A stretch of DNA of 38,731 nt from Paenibacillus sinensis (GCF_019904155.1 NZ_JAHCMB010000200.1:23748-62478); one strand, 5' to 3'; positions 1 to 7,868 are shown, counted from the first letter of the stretch. The notes: generated from the letters alone by a model not told the origin. Program-made: numbers and translations.

Positions 1-42
1 TCGTGTCTTGTACAGATAACGGGAAGCATGGGAGGGTTCATC

Positions 43-618
43 ATGGGCGTGGCGGAGGTACAGACCGGTGCAGGGCAGATTCTTACGATTGCCATCATGG
101 CCTTTGCGCTTGGGCTGGATGCTTTTTCGCTGGGTGTCGGAATCGGAATGAAGGGCATCCGCCTGTTGCATGTGCTGCAGATGAGCCTTTTGGTCGCTTT
201 TTTCCATGTCCTGATGCCTCTGCTTGGTCTGGTTACGGGGAATTATGTGGGTCATCTGCTGGGAAGAGTGTCCGGAGTCGCCGCAGGCGGGCTGCTTGTC
301 GCGCTGGGTGTGCATATGGTCATCAATTCTTTTCGCACGGCTGATAATGCGGAGATGAGAGGCTTCGATCACCGCACGCTATGGGGCATGCTGTTGATTT
401 CGCTAAGCGTCAGCATCGATTCGTTCTCGGTCGGAGTGTCGCTCGGTGTCTTCGTGAGCCATGTGCTGCTGACAGTGCTGGCCTTCGGAGCCTGCGGGGG
501 CATGATGTCAATCTCCGGATTGCTGCTGGGCAGACGCGTCAGCCGGGGAATGGGCGAATATGGGGAGGCAGTTGGCGGAGCCATTCTGCTCGGGTTTGGC
601 TTGCTGTTCATCTTCTGA
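43..618 (+). CDS. mntP: Putative manganese efflux pump MntP (YwlD-type)
   Basis: A 191-residue integral membrane protein of the MntP family, which exports Mn2+ across the cytoplasmic membrane. Two homologous halves are visible, each with an intramembrane acidic motif: GLDAFSLGVGIG around D26 and SIDSFSVGVSLG around D126. These aspartates are the conserved metal-pathway residues of the family. Six hydrophobic segments fill the protein. An ATG at 28 is in frame, but GGAGGG at 31-36 sits six bases before the ATG at 43, so 43 is chosen. The bases before it contain a TAA at 17-19 that may end an upstream gene; in Bacillales that would be ywlC, but too little is present to identify it. The next gene is ywlE, as in B. 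subtilis. Family assignment is firm; metal specificity is inferred from the family. Confidence 0.93.
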   Translation: MGVAEVQTGAGQILTIAIMAFALGLDAFSLGVGIGMKGIRLLHVLQMSLLVAFFHVLMPLLGLVTGNYVGHLLGRVSGVAAGGLLVALGVHMVINSFRTADNAEMRGFDHRTLWGMLLISLSVSIDSFSVGVSLGVFVSHVLLTVLAFGACGGMMSISGLLLGRRVSRGMGEYGEAVGGAILLGFGLLFIF

Positions 619-659
619 TACAATAGCGGCAAACGATAAATCCCATGGAGGTGATCTGC

Positions 660-1247
660 ATGCTTCATATTTTGTTCATCTGCACAGGCAATACCTGCCG
701 CAGTCCGATGGCCGAGGGGCTTCTGCGCAAGCTGGCGGCCGAGCGGGGAGTCAAACTGGAGGTGCGGTCCGCCGGGGTGTCCGCAATCGCCGGGACGTCG
801 ATGTCCAGACACGCGACGGCCATACTGCGGGATGAAGGCATCACGGACAACATTACCTCTTCCCAGGTGTCAGCCGATCTGCTGAACTGGGCGGATCTGG
901 TGCTGACGCTCACCCAGAGCCACAAGCGGCATGTGCTGCACTACTACCCGTCTGTCGTAACCAAGACCTATACTCTTAAAGAGTATGTTCAGGATGAAGA
1001 CGCGGTACGCCGCGATCTGGAAGAGCTGGACAGTCTCTATGCCGGTACGGAGCTCGCGGCCTCGCTGGGGCAGCAGCCCAAGGCGACCGATCTGGAGCGG
1101 ATTATCGAAATCCGCCAGCGCATTCCGAGCACGGATATCATGGACCCTTTCGGCGGAGGCCGGGAAGACTATGAATATGCGGCAGCCGAAATCCGTTCTT
1201 CGCTGCACAGACTGCTGGATAAGCTGGAGGCTCTTCGCTTACAATAA
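660..1247 (+). CDS. ywlE: Low-molecular-weight phosphatase, probable protein-arginine phosphatase
   Basis: A 195-residue LMW-PTP-fold cytosolic phosphatase. The P-loop CTGNTCRS (C8 to S15) carries nucleophile Cys8 and Arg14. The residue before the second Cys is Thr12, not the Ile of tyrosine phosphatases. In B. subtilis YwlE the equivalent Thr makes the enzyme prefer phosphoarginine, so it removes the McsB degradation tag. The general-acid region DIMDPFGG lies near the C-terminus. At 195 residues it is about 45 longer than B. subtilis YwlE; the extra length is a segment before the DP motif. A start at 645 is in frame, but GGAGGTGAT at 648-656 lies directly before the ATG at 660, which decides the start. 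It follows mntP by 41 bases and is likely cotranscribed with it. Phosphoarginine specificity is inferred from one residue plus synteny. Confidence 0.92.
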   Translation: MLHILFICTGNTCRSPMAEGLLRKLAAERGVKLEVRSAGVSAIAGTSMSRHATAILRDEGITDNITSSQVSADLLNWADLVLTLTQSHKRHVLHYYPSVVTKTYTLKEYVQDEDAVRRDLEELDSLYAGTELAASLGQQPKATDLERIIEIRQRIPSTDIMDPFGGGREDYEYAAAEIRSSLHRLLDKLEALRLQ

Positions 1248-1441
1248 AACAGGCGTAATGCTCATGCCCGAAAATAGCCGAAAGATGATGTTGCAGCAGT
1301 ACGGCAGAGTTTCGCTCGCAGATAAGTTTGATCATGATCAGCTGCGTTCAACAGGGGTATCCGATTCTTCGGTAAACGTCCGGCGTCAAGATGACTCCTT
1401 CAGGCATTCATCCTTAATGTCAGGTATTTATCCCCAAACGG

Positions 1442-1470
1442 TTGATTTTCGCCTAATGATGATTTAAGAT
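1442..1470 (+). promoter_or_regulatory. Sigma-A promoter of the ZTP riboswitch-ywlG-glyA unit
   Basis: TTGATT at 1442-1447 and TAAGAT at 1465-1470 are separated by 17 bases. The predicted start near 1477 lies just before the riboswitch aptamer, which supports the call. Confidence 0.7.
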
Positions 1471-1486
1471 ATAGACAAAACTAACG

Positions 1487-1560
1487 GTCTGGGTGTAACT
1501 GGCGACAAGTGTGGAGCAACCACGATGGAGCACCTGGATAAACGGCCGGTCGCCTGGGCG
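1487..1560 (+). ncRNA. ZTP riboswitch (pfl motif)
   Basis: The conserved pfl landmarks appear in order: GTAACTGGCG, a GTGG...CCAC hairpin near 1511-1523, GGAGCA, and the 3' part GCCGGTCGCCTGGGCG. GGCGAC at 1501-1506 pairs perfectly with GTCGCC at 1549-1554, closing the first domain. This class senses ZTP/ZMP, the signal of 10-formyl-tetrahydrofolate shortage, and in Firmicutes often controls glyA, purH and fhs. Here it precedes ywlG-glyA and is followed directly by an intrinsic terminator, so ligand binding would be expected to prevent termination. Confidence 0.92.
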
Positions 1561-1602
1561 AAAGAGCAAATCCGCAGCTGCCTGCGGACTGCTCTTTTTT
1601 GT
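1561..1602 (+). terminator. Riboswitch-controlled intrinsic terminator
   Basis: Stem AAAGAGCA (1561-1568) with TGCTCTTT (1590-1597) continues inward as TCCGCAG (1571-1577) with CTGCGGA (1582-1588). The loop is CTGC and a T-tract follows. It abuts the last bases of the ZTP aptamer, the usual layout of a transcriptional ZTP switch. Confidence 0.9.
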
Positions 1603-1716
1603 TTGAAAAAGGCGGTTCTTACATTAGAAGGAAGAGTCTTTCGGACTCCCTGCCGACGGTGGATGCTTCGTTTGGCTCGGCGATTCAGGTATTCTGGACT
1701 TTAAGGAGGTACCACG

Positions 1717-2310
1717 GTGAAAGACAACGGAACAGGCGCGGAGCTTTCCCTTGCCGATCAGACTTTCCTCGTGCTTAAGGAGCTGGCTGAGGCGGGGAAG
1801 GTCGGGCAGGGGAAAGTGCTTGTTGTCGGAGGCAGCACCAGCGAGGTTGCGGGTGCGCGCATCGGAACGAGCGGCGCGCTGGAGGTGGCCGAGCAGCTGC
1901 TGGCCGGTGTCCGGAAGGCAGCTGAAAAGTTCGAATTCACCCCCGTCTATCAATGCTGCGAGCATCTCAACCGGGCGCTTGTTATGGAACGCTCGCTGCT
2001 CGAACGTCTTGGCCTAAGCGAGGTATCGGCGGTGCCGATTCCCGGAGCCGGAGGCTCGCTGGGGGCCGCGGCCTACAATTCGATGGATGATCCGGTTCTG
2101 GCCGAAAGTGTACAAGCCCATGCCGGAATCGACATCGGAGAAACGTTGATTGGCATGCATCTTCGCCGTGTGGCGGTGCCGTTCCGTCCTTCGCTGCGCT
2201 ATATTGGAGAGGCTCGTGTCAATGCGGCCTACACCCGGCCGCCGCTGATCGGCGGCGAGCGGGCGGTCTATGCGAAGAAGGAGACAAGCGGATCTCGGTT
2301 GTGTGATTAA
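1717..2310 (+). CDS. ywlG: UPF0340 / TIGR01440 family protein YwlG
   Basis: A 197-residue soluble protein of the uncharacterised YwlG (UPF0340, TIGR01440) family, at normal family length. Recognisable family segments are VVGGSTSEVAGARIG near residue 46, YQCCEHLNRALVMER near residue 78, VPIPGAGGSLG near residue 107, and DIGETLIGMHLRRVAVP near residue 140. The start is GTG, eight bases after AAGGAGGT (1702-1709). It sits between a ZTP riboswitch and glyA with a 32-base gap to glyA, so both genes should respond to folate one-carbon status. No biochemical function is established; the context only suggests a link to one-carbon, serine or purine metabolism. Confidence 0.9.
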   Translation: MKDNGTGAELSLADQTFLVLKELAEAGKVGQGKVLVVGGSTSEVAGARIGTSGALEVAEQLLAGVRKAAEKFEFTPVYQCCEHLNRALVMERSLLERLGLSEVSAVPIPGAGGSLGAAAYNSMDDPVLAESVQAHAGIDIGETLIGMHLRRVAVPFRPSLRYIGEARVNAAYTRPPLIGGERAVYAKKETSGSRLCD

Positions 2311-2342
2311 TTTCTACTATAATTAGGGAGGAATCAAGTAAA

Positions 2343-3590
2343 ATGGAACAACTGCGCAAGAGCGACCCTGAAGTGCTGAAGGCAATGGGACTGGAGCTGA
2401 AACGCCAGAAGGCGAACATCGAACTGATCGCTTCGGAGAATATCGTCAGTGAAGCCGTTATGGAAGCCATGGGCTCCGTCCTCACGAATAAATATGCCGA
2501 GGGCTATCCCGGCAAGCGCTACTACGGCGGCTGTGAGGATGTCGACATCGTCGAGAACCTTGCCCGTGACCGTGCGAAGCAGCTGTTCGGAGCCGACCAC
2601 GTCAACGTGCAGCCGCATTCCGGCGCACAGGCGAATATGGCCGTTTATCTGGCCGCCCTCAATCCCGGCGACACTGTGCTCGGCATGAACCTGGCCCACG
2701 GCGGCCATCTGACGCACGGCAGCCCGGTTAATGCTTCCGGCCTTCTGTACAATTTCGTCGCTTACGGCGTACAAGAAGATACCTTCCTGATTGACTATGA
2801 TGAAGTGCGCAAGGCCGCCTTCAAGCATCGCCCGAGACTGATTGTTGCGGGAGCGAGCGCTTATCCGCGCACCATCGATTTCGAGGCCCTGGCTTCTATC
2901 GCAAATGACATCGGCGCGCTCTTCATGGTGGACATGGCGCATATCGCCGGCCTGGTTGCCGCAGGCGTGCATCCGAGCCCTGTGCCGCATGCGCATTTTG
3001 TAACGACGACAACCCATAAGACGCTTCGCGGACCGCGCGGCGGCATGATCATGTGCAGACAGCCATGGGCCGCAGCCATCGACAAGGCTGTATTCCCGGG
3101 CTCCCAAGGCGGACCGCTGATGCATGTCATCGCCGCAAAGGCCGTTTCCTTTGGCGAAGCGCTGCAGCCGTCCTTCAAGACATATGCGGAAAATGTAGTG
3201 AAGAATGCCAAGGTGCTGGCCGAGACGCTGTCCGGTGAAGGCATCAACATTGTCTCGGGCGGAACCGACAACCACATGATGCTCGTGGATACGCGCAATC
3301 TGAACATCACGGGCAAAGACGCCGAGAAGGTACTCGACTCCATCGGCATTACCGTCAACAAGAACGCCATTCCGTTCGATCCGACGAGCCCGTTCGTCAC
3401 GAGCGGCATCCGTATCGGCACACCTGCTGTAACGTCCCGCGGCATGGACGAACAGGCGATGACTGAAATCGGCAGCATCATCGCTTTGGTTCTGAAGAAT
3501 CCGAAGGATGAAGCAACGCTGAAAGACGCTGCCGTTCGGGTCGCTTCCCTGACGGAACGCTTCCCTATTTATCCGGAGCTTCAGTATTAA
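2343..3590 (+). CDS. glyA: Serine hydroxymethyltransferase
   Basis: A 415-residue PLP enzyme converting serine and tetrahydrofolate to glycine and 5,10-methylene-tetrahydrofolate in the cytosol, the main one-carbon source. The PLP-lysine motif TTTTHKTLRGPRGG is complete, with Schiff-base Lys226. The N-terminal substrate region IELIASENIVS and the YAEGYPGKRYYGGCE motif are intact, and the length is typical. GGGAGG lies about ten bases before the ATG. It is the second gene of the riboswitch-controlled unit and ends at a strong terminator, so ywlG-glyA is a two-gene operon. The identification is secure. Confidence 0.98.
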   Translation: MEQLRKSDPEVLKAMGLELKRQKANIELIASENIVSEAVMEAMGSVLTNKYAEGYPGKRYYGGCEDVDIVENLARDRAKQLFGADHVNVQPHSGAQANMAVYLAALNPGDTVLGMNLAHGGHLTHGSPVNASGLLYNFVAYGVQEDTFLIDYDEVRKAAFKHRPRLIVAGASAYPRTIDFEALASIANDIGALFMVDMAHIAGLVAAGVHPSPVPHAHFVTTTTHKTLRGPRGGMIMCRQPWAAAIDKAVFPGSQGGPLMHVIAAKAVSFGEALQPSFKTYAENVVKNAKVLAETLSGEGINIVSGGTDNHMMLVDTRNLNITGKDAEKVLDSIGITVNKNAIPFDPTSPFVTSGIRIGTPAVTSRGMDEQAMTEIGSIIALVLKNPKDEATLKDAAVRVASLTERFPIYPELQY

Positions 3591-3627
3591 GAAGAATCAC
3601 AGCGAGCGGCTGCTCGCTGCACGATAT

Positions 3628-3671
3628 AAGGCCCCCGTATGTCCGGTTTCGGCATGCGGGGGCCTTTTTTA
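3628..3671 (+). terminator. Intrinsic terminator of ywlG-glyA
   Basis: A 14-pair stem, AAGGCCCCCGTATG (3628-3641) with CATGCGGGGGCCTT (3653-3666) including one G-T pair, is followed by a run of T residues. It lies 38 bases after the glyA stop. Confidence 0.93.
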
Positions 3672-4047
3672 GTATGTTTATGCAGTGGTTCGGATGTAAC
3701 AAAACGTTCACAAAAAACGGCGAACTGCCAGCTTGGAAAGCGTATGAAAATGTGTCGAATGTTCATGCATTTTTCAAGAAATCTCGTGAAAAGATTGTGA
3801 AAAGTATGCAATGAATGAAAACGGGGAAGACAAAACATGAATGAATTGCCGGGAATGGAAAAAGCCTCGCATAATCCTGAATAAAGTCCCGTCCGTCCGG
3901 GACTTCGGGACTGCTTCACCTTCCGTTTCTGCACGTTTGTTCTTAGTGAAAAGCGCTCCCGGTGATGATATAATAGACAGGATTTAGCCGTGAAGGAAGA
4001 GATTCGTCTGCGGTCTGGACAAGACTTACAACTCGGAGGGACAATGA
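3672..4047 (+). other. glyA-upp intergenic region with hairpin and promoter
   Basis: This 376-base gap is AT-rich on the left. AAGTCCCG (3884-3891) pairs perfectly with CGGGACTT (3898-3905) around a six-base loop, but no T-tract follows, so this is not a normal terminator. A promoter for upp is likely at 3946-3974: TATAAT at 3969-3974, 17 bases after a weak GTGAAA. No gene with a convincing ribosome site was found. Confidence 0.55.
3946..3974 (+). promoter_or_regulatory. Probable sigma-A promoter of upp
   Basis: A perfect -10 box TATAAT lies at 3969-3974. The -35 GTGAAA at 3946-3951 matches four of six positions, with 17-base spacing. The upp start codon is about 73 bases downstream. Confidence 0.55.
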
Positions 4048-4677
4048 ATGGGAAAACTGGTAATATGCGATCATCCTTTGATCCAGCACAAATTGACTTT
4101 CATACGCGATGAGCGGACCAATACGAAGGAATTTCGAGAGCATGTGGACGAAGTAGCTACTTTGATGGCTTACGAGATTACGCGGGATATCCCATTGGAG
4201 ACGATTACAGTCCGGACCCCGGTTGCCGAAACGGAGAGTAAAGTCATCTCCGGCAGAATGCTGGGGCTGATTCCGATTCTGCGGGCGGGGCTCGGCATGC
4301 TGGAAGGCGTCCTGAAGCTGCTGCCTGCGGCCAAGGTTGGCCATGTTGGCCTGTTCCGCGACCCGGACACGCTGCAGCCCGTAGAATACTACATCAAGCT
4401 GCCTACAGATGTGCAGGAACGCGAGCTGATTGTCATCGATCCGATGCTGGCCACCGGCGGCTCCGCTATCGCAGCCATCACATCCCTGAAGAACCGGGGC
4501 TGTACCCAGATTAAGATGATGAACCTGATCGCCGCTCCGGAAGGCGTTGCAGCCGTTCAGGAGGCTCATCCCGATGTCGATATTTATGTTGCGGCACTCG
4601 ACTCGCACCTCAATGACCACGGATATATCGTGCCAGGTCTTGGTGACGCCGGCGACCGGCTGTACGGAACCAAATAA
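4048..4677 (+). CDS. upp: Uracil phosphoribosyltransferase
   Basis: A 209-residue salvage enzyme making UMP from uracil and PRPP. The PRPP-binding loop DPMLATGGSA spans residues 131-140. The C-terminal uracil-binding signature GLGDAGDRLYGT is complete, and the length equals the family norm. CGGAGGG ends seven bases before the ATG. It follows the glyA terminator, has its own probable promoter, and is 40 bases ahead of the UDP-GlcNAc epimerase gene, so the two may be cotranscribed. Placement between glyA and the atp genes is conserved in Bacillales. Confidence 0.98.
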   Translation: MGKLVICDHPLIQHKLTFIRDERTNTKEFREHVDEVATLMAYEITRDIPLETITVRTPVAETESKVISGRMLGLIPILRAGLGMLEGVLKLLPAAKVGHVGLFRDPDTLQPVEYYIKLPTDVQERELIVIDPMLATGGSAIAAITSLKNRGCTQIKMMNLIAAPEGVAAVQEAHPDVDIYVAALDSHLNDHGYIVPGLGDAGDRLYGTK

Positions 4678-4717
4678 TTCGAAGACAAGAAGCAACTGAG
4701 AAGAAAGGACAGGGGAT

Positions 4718-5899
4718 ATGTCAAAGATTAAGGTAATGACGATATTCGGGGTAAGACCCGAGGCGATCAAGATGGCGCCGCTTGTTCTTGAGCTTCAGAA
4801 GCATTCCGAGCATATCGAGTCGCTTGTATGCGTAACGGCGCAGCACCGTGAGCTTCTGGATCAGGTGCTCGAGGTGTTCAAGATTGTGCCGGACTATGAT
4901 CTGGATGTCATGAAGAACCGCCAGACACTGAATGAAATCAGTATCCGTGTACTTGAAGGACTCGAGCCCGTTCTGCGGGAGGCGAAGCCTGATCTTGTAC
5001 TGGTTCATGGCGATACGCTGACCACATTCCTCGCCAGCTACGCTTCCTTCCTGCAGCAAATCCAGGTTGGACATGTCGAAGCCGGGCTCCGGACATGGAA
5101 CAAGCTGTCTCCGTATCCAGAGGAGATGAACCGTCAATTGACCGGCGTTCTGGCCGACCTGCACTTTGCTCCGACCGACTGGTCTGCGGGTAATTTGAGA
5201 CATGAAAACAAAAAAGAATCAAGTGTTTATATCACAGGCAATACCGTGACCGATGTGTTTCAATATACCGTACAGCCGGGCTACCGGCATCCTGTACTGG
5301 ATTGGGCACAAGGAAAAAGGCTTATACTGATGACGGCGCACCGCAGGGAATCCCAAGGCGAACCGCACCGTCATATTTTCCGTGCCGTGAAACGCATTGC
5401 TGATGAGTTCGAAGATGTAGCCATCTGTTATCCCGTACACCCGAGTCCGGCCGTGAAGGAACCGGCATACGAGATATTGGGCAATCATCCCCGAATCAAG
5501 CTGATCGATCCGCTGGATGTCGTGGACTTGCATAATTTCTATCCGCATACTCACCTGATTTTAACCGATTCCGGCGGCTTGCAGGAAGAAGCTCCCTCAT
5601 TTGGAGTTCCTGTTCTCGTGCTGCGCGATACCACGGAGCGCCCGGAAGGCATCGAGGCTGGAACGTTGGAACTGGTTGGTACGGACGAGGAGAAGGTGTA
5701 TCAACGGACACATGCGTTGTTGACTGATCAGGACCTCTATCAGTCGATGAGCCGGGCCGCCAACCCGTACGGAGATGGCCGAGCATCAGGACGAATTGTC
5801 AGCGCGATTTTGCACCACTTTGGGGTGAACAAGAATCGCCCAGAACAATTTCACAGAATGTTCACAGATGCTGAAAAAGTGTCAGAAGCCAATCTGTAA
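4718..5899 (+). CDS. mnaA: UDP-N-acetylglucosamine 2-epimerase (non-hydrolysing)
   Basis: A 393-residue cytosolic epimerase interconverting UDP-GlcNAc and UDP-ManNAc (MnaA/WecB family). Family motifs in order are GVRPEAIKMAPL near residue 11, VHGDT near 96, the EAGLRT and PYPEEMNR segments near 120-135, LMTAHRRE near 205, and TDSGGLQEEAPSFG near 287. The C-terminus extends somewhat past the usual end. Its product is the ManNAc donor for linkage units and secondary cell-wall polysaccharides, so it probably feeds the TagA-like enzyme encoded about 22 kb downstream. No clear terminator follows; the atp promoter lies in the next gap. Confidence 0.95.
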   Translation: MSKIKVMTIFGVRPEAIKMAPLVLELQKHSEHIESLVCVTAQHRELLDQVLEVFKIVPDYDLDVMKNRQTLNEISIRVLEGLEPVLREAKPDLVLVHGDTLTTFLASYASFLQQIQVGHVEAGLRTWNKLSPYPEEMNRQLTGVLADLHFAPTDWSAGNLRHENKKESSVYITGNTVTDVFQYTVQPGYRHPVLDWAQGKRLILMTAHRRESQGEPHRHIFRAVKRIADEFEDVAICYPVHPSPAVKEPAYEILGNHPRIKLIDPLDVVDLHNFYPHTHLILTDSGGLQEEAPSFGVPVLVLRDTTERPEGIEAGTLELVGTDEEKVYQRTHALLTDQDLYQSMSRAANPYGDGRASGRIVSAILHHFGVNKNRPEQFHRMFTDAEKVSEANL

Positions 5900-6010
5900 A
5901 AAGGTTTTCAAAAAAGCATACAGTAAAACTGTCCGGTTTATCTGGATTTGTAACGTTTTGCTGTGATTATTTTCATAGTTTCAGCCGATATTAACCCGGC
6001 AATGGCTACG

Positions 6011-6040
6011 TTGACAAACTCTTGTAACATTCAGTAAAAT
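6011..6040 (+). promoter_or_regulatory. Sigma-A promoter of the atp operon
   Basis: A consensus -35 TTGACA (6011-6016) and TAAAAT (6035-6040) are separated by 18 bases. Transcription would start near 6047, about 20 bases before the first atp start codon. Confidence 0.75.
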
Positions 6041-6067
6041 GAATTGGAATTCCAAGGGTGGGATACT

Positions 6068-6322
6068 ATGAAACAGCCGGAACAACCTAATAATGGAGAC
6101 CGAAACCCCGGAAGATCTCTACAGGCAATGGGACTTGTGACAGCGATCGGAGTCGATCTTGCCGGCTGTACGCTGGGCGGCTATTATCTTGGGAACTGGC
6201 TTGGAGACAAGTGGGGCAATCCCGGACTCTGGATTGGCGCAGGCGTTCTCTTCGGCATGCTGTCGGGAGCGTTGAGCATTGTTTCCATAATCAAAAAGGT
6301 GATGAGGGACAACAATGAATGA
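6068..6322 (+). CDS. atpZ: AtpZ/AtpI-family membrane protein
   Basis: An 84-residue protein with two transmembrane segments, near residues 20-44 and 53-76, joined by a GNWLGDKWGNPG loop typical of the AtpZ (ATPase gene 1) family. Where studied, in alkaliphilic Bacillus, AtpZ with AtpI supports Mg2+ uptake or ATP synthase assembly. A TTG at 6044 is in frame, but AAGGGTGGG at 6054-6062 sits just before the ATG at 6068, which is chosen. It is the first gene of the operon and overlaps atpI by eight bases, suggesting translational coupling. Family membership is clear; function is inferred. Confidence 0.85.
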   Translation: MKQPEQPNNGDRNPGRSLQAMGLVTAIGVDLAGCTLGGYYLGNWLGDKWGNPGLWIGAGVLFGMLSGALSIVSIIKKVMRDNNE

Positions 6323-6692
6323 CACTTCCAAGCTGAACAAGCTTATGTTTATGACAATCATGGCGATAATTGCCGTCTGCTTCATTATTGCGGAGATCAT
6401 GCCCCATAGACGAACGGTCTTTCACGGGATCGTTCTTGGTGCTTCGGTCAGTTGTCTCAATGTGTTGTACATGGCTTACAAAGTTCGGAAAATTACAAAC
6501 GCCGCTGCCGGAGGAAGCAAGAAAGGGGCAACCCTTGGATTCGGCGTCAGAGTGGCTACCTCTATTCTCGCGATTGTGCTTGCGCTGGAATACCCTCACT
6601 ATTTTAATGAACTCGCCGTATGTGCGAGCTTGGTGGCGGGACAGTTCATGCTCTTTATCGTTGGATTTATTATGGTATTAAATGAGGATTGA
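6315..6692 (+). CDS. atpI: ATP synthase subunit I
   Basis: A 125-residue membrane protein with four hydrophobic segments, matching the AtpI accessory subunit in length and position. AtpI helps assemble the c-ring and is not part of the mature enzyme. A lysine- and glycine-rich cytoplasmic loop, AAGGSKKGATLGFGVR, separates the two membrane hairpins. It overlaps the preceding atpZ-like gene by eight bases and is followed by atpB after 29 bases. Sequence conservation in this family is low, so the call rests on topology and context. Confidence 0.85.
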   Translation: MNDTSKLNKLMFMTIMAIIAVCFIIAEIMPHRRTVFHGIVLGASVSCLNVLYMAYKVRKITNAAAGGSKKGATLGFGVRVATSILAIVLALEYPHYFNELAVCASLVAGQFMLFIVGFIMVLNED

Positions 6693-6721
6693 ACCTTGCT
6701 GCTGAGAAAGGGGTGAGAAAC

Positions 6722-7543
6722 ATGATACATGAATCACCGATCATTGAATTGGGCGGGCTTCAATTTGACCTCTCCATCGTCTTGATGCTTGTTGTGACTT
6801 GCACCATCGTATTTGTCATCGCCCGTCTGGCAACACGCAATCTGTCCGTTGAGAATCCGGGCAAGATGCAGAACTTTATGGAATGGGTCGTCGAATTCGT
6901 TCAAGGTCTGATTTCAAGCACTATGGATTTGAAGAAGGGCAAGCCATTTCTTTCACTGGGAATGACGCTCATCATGTTTATTTTTGTCGGCAATATGCTT
7001 GGACTGCCTTTCGGGATTGTGACTGAGTATACGGATGCCAGCAAGGCCCATATTTTTGGACATGAGCTTGTAACCGTAACAGAGAAGCTGCATGCGGATC
7101 AAGCAGCTAATCCTGGAGAAGAAGCGGAAGTCGGAGTCGCCTGGTGGAAATCGCCGACGGCTGATGCGTCCGTATCCATGGGATTGGCGGGAATGATCTT
7201 CGTACTCGTTCACTTCCTTGGCATAACGCGCAATACGAAAGGTTACTTCAAGCATTATTTGCAGCCTTTCGCGTTCTTCTTGCCCATCAATCTGATCGAG
7301 CAGTTCTCCAAATTGCTGACGCACGGCATGCGTCTATTCGGCAACATCTTTGCCGGCGAGGTGCTGATATCCGTCCTGATTACACTAGGATCAAGCAGTA
7401 TTGTTGGAGCGGTTGCCTCCATACCTTTGCTGATGATCTGGCAGGGCTTCAGTATATTTGTCGGTTCAATCCAGGCGTTCGTCTTCACCATTCTAACGTT
7501 CGTATACATTTCGCAAGCGATCGATACGCATGAAGAGCATTAA
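6722..7543 (+). CDS. atpB: ATP synthase Fo subunit a
   Basis: A 273-residue polytopic subunit a, which forms the two proton half-channels next to the c-ring. The essential arginine lies in LTHGMRLFGNIFAGE (Arg204). The C-terminal helix with IQAFVFTILTFVYI is intact. A TTG at 6689 is in frame, but AAAGGGGTG just before 6722 supports the ATG there. A hydrophilic insert rich in Glu and Lys lies near residues 115-145 between membrane helices. Length is slightly above the B. subtilis protein. Confidence 0.96.
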   Translation: MIHESPIIELGGLQFDLSIVLMLVVTCTIVFVIARLATRNLSVENPGKMQNFMEWVVEFVQGLISSTMDLKKGKPFLSLGMTLIMFIFVGNMLGLPFGIVTEYTDASKAHIFGHELVTVTEKLHADQAANPGEEAEVGVAWWKSPTADASVSMGLAGMIFVLVHFLGITRNTKGYFKHYLQPFAFFLPINLIEQFSKLLTHGMRLFGNIFAGEVLISVLITLGSSSIVGAVASIPLLMIWQGFSIFVGSIQAFVFTILTFVYISQAIDTHEEH

Positions 7544-7618
7544 TTCCGGACAGGAACGCTTCGGCGACTGTCTTGAAATAAACACCAACATTACAGATCT
7601 CTAAGGAGGATTTATCAA

Positions 7619-7849
7619 ATGGGAGTTATGGCATACATCGCGGCTGCAATCGCGGTAGGTTTGGGCGCTCTTGGCGCCGGTATCGGTAACGGTCTGATCG
7701 TAAGTAAAACGGTAGAAGGTATCGCCCGTCAGCCTGAAGCTAAGTCCACGCTGCAGACTACAATGTTTATCGGTGTAGGTCTGGTTGAAGCACTGCCGAT
7801 TATCGGTGTCGTTCTTGCCTTCATTTTCTACGCAAACGCTGGAGCATAA
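7619..7849 (+). CDS. atpE: ATP synthase Fo subunit c
   Basis: A 76-residue hairpin of two membrane helices that oligomerises to the rotor ring. The first helix has the glycine ladder GLGALGAGIGNG; the polar loop is ARQPE near residues 36-40; the second helix carries the ion-binding Glu57 in GLVEALPI. No Na+-type Gln/Thr ligand pattern is seen, so proton coupling is the simplest reading. TAAGGAGG lies eight bases before the ATG, a strong ribosome site fitting the high copy number of this subunit. A hairpin with a T-rich tail follows the gene. Confidence 0.97.
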   Translation: MGVMAYIAAAIAVGLGALGAGIGNGLIVSKTVEGIARQPEAKSTLQTTMFIGVGLVEALPIIGVVLAFIFYANAGA

Positions 7850-7868
7850 TCCGAATTCCAAAGACATG

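Larger units (their letters stand above)
1248..1716 (+). other. ywlE-ywlG intergenic region; rpiB absent
   Basis: This 469-base gap lies where B. subtilis carries ywlF (rpiB); no trace of a RpiB-like protein is visible in any frame. The right part holds a sigma-A promoter, a ZTP riboswitch and its terminator, listed separately. The left part, 1248-1441, shows only a 69-codon open frame from 1258 without a convincing ribosome site, and a 12-base palindrome TGATCATGATCA near 1330. An AAGGAGGT site just before 1717 serves ywlG. Confidence 0.7.

Noticed and set aside
1328..1344. 12-base palindrome TGATCATGATCA as an operator
   Set aside because: It lies upstream of the only promoter in the gap, inside no known regulator consensus, and such AT-rich palindromes occur by chance.
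1258..1467. 69-codon plus-strand ORF after ywlE
   Set aside because: Only a weak AGG precedes it, no family is recognised and it is not rpiB; kept as a remark under the intergenic region.
3837..3884. 15-codon ORF before upp
   Set aside because: Weak, poorly spaced ribosome site and no coupling to upp; nothing beyond chance.
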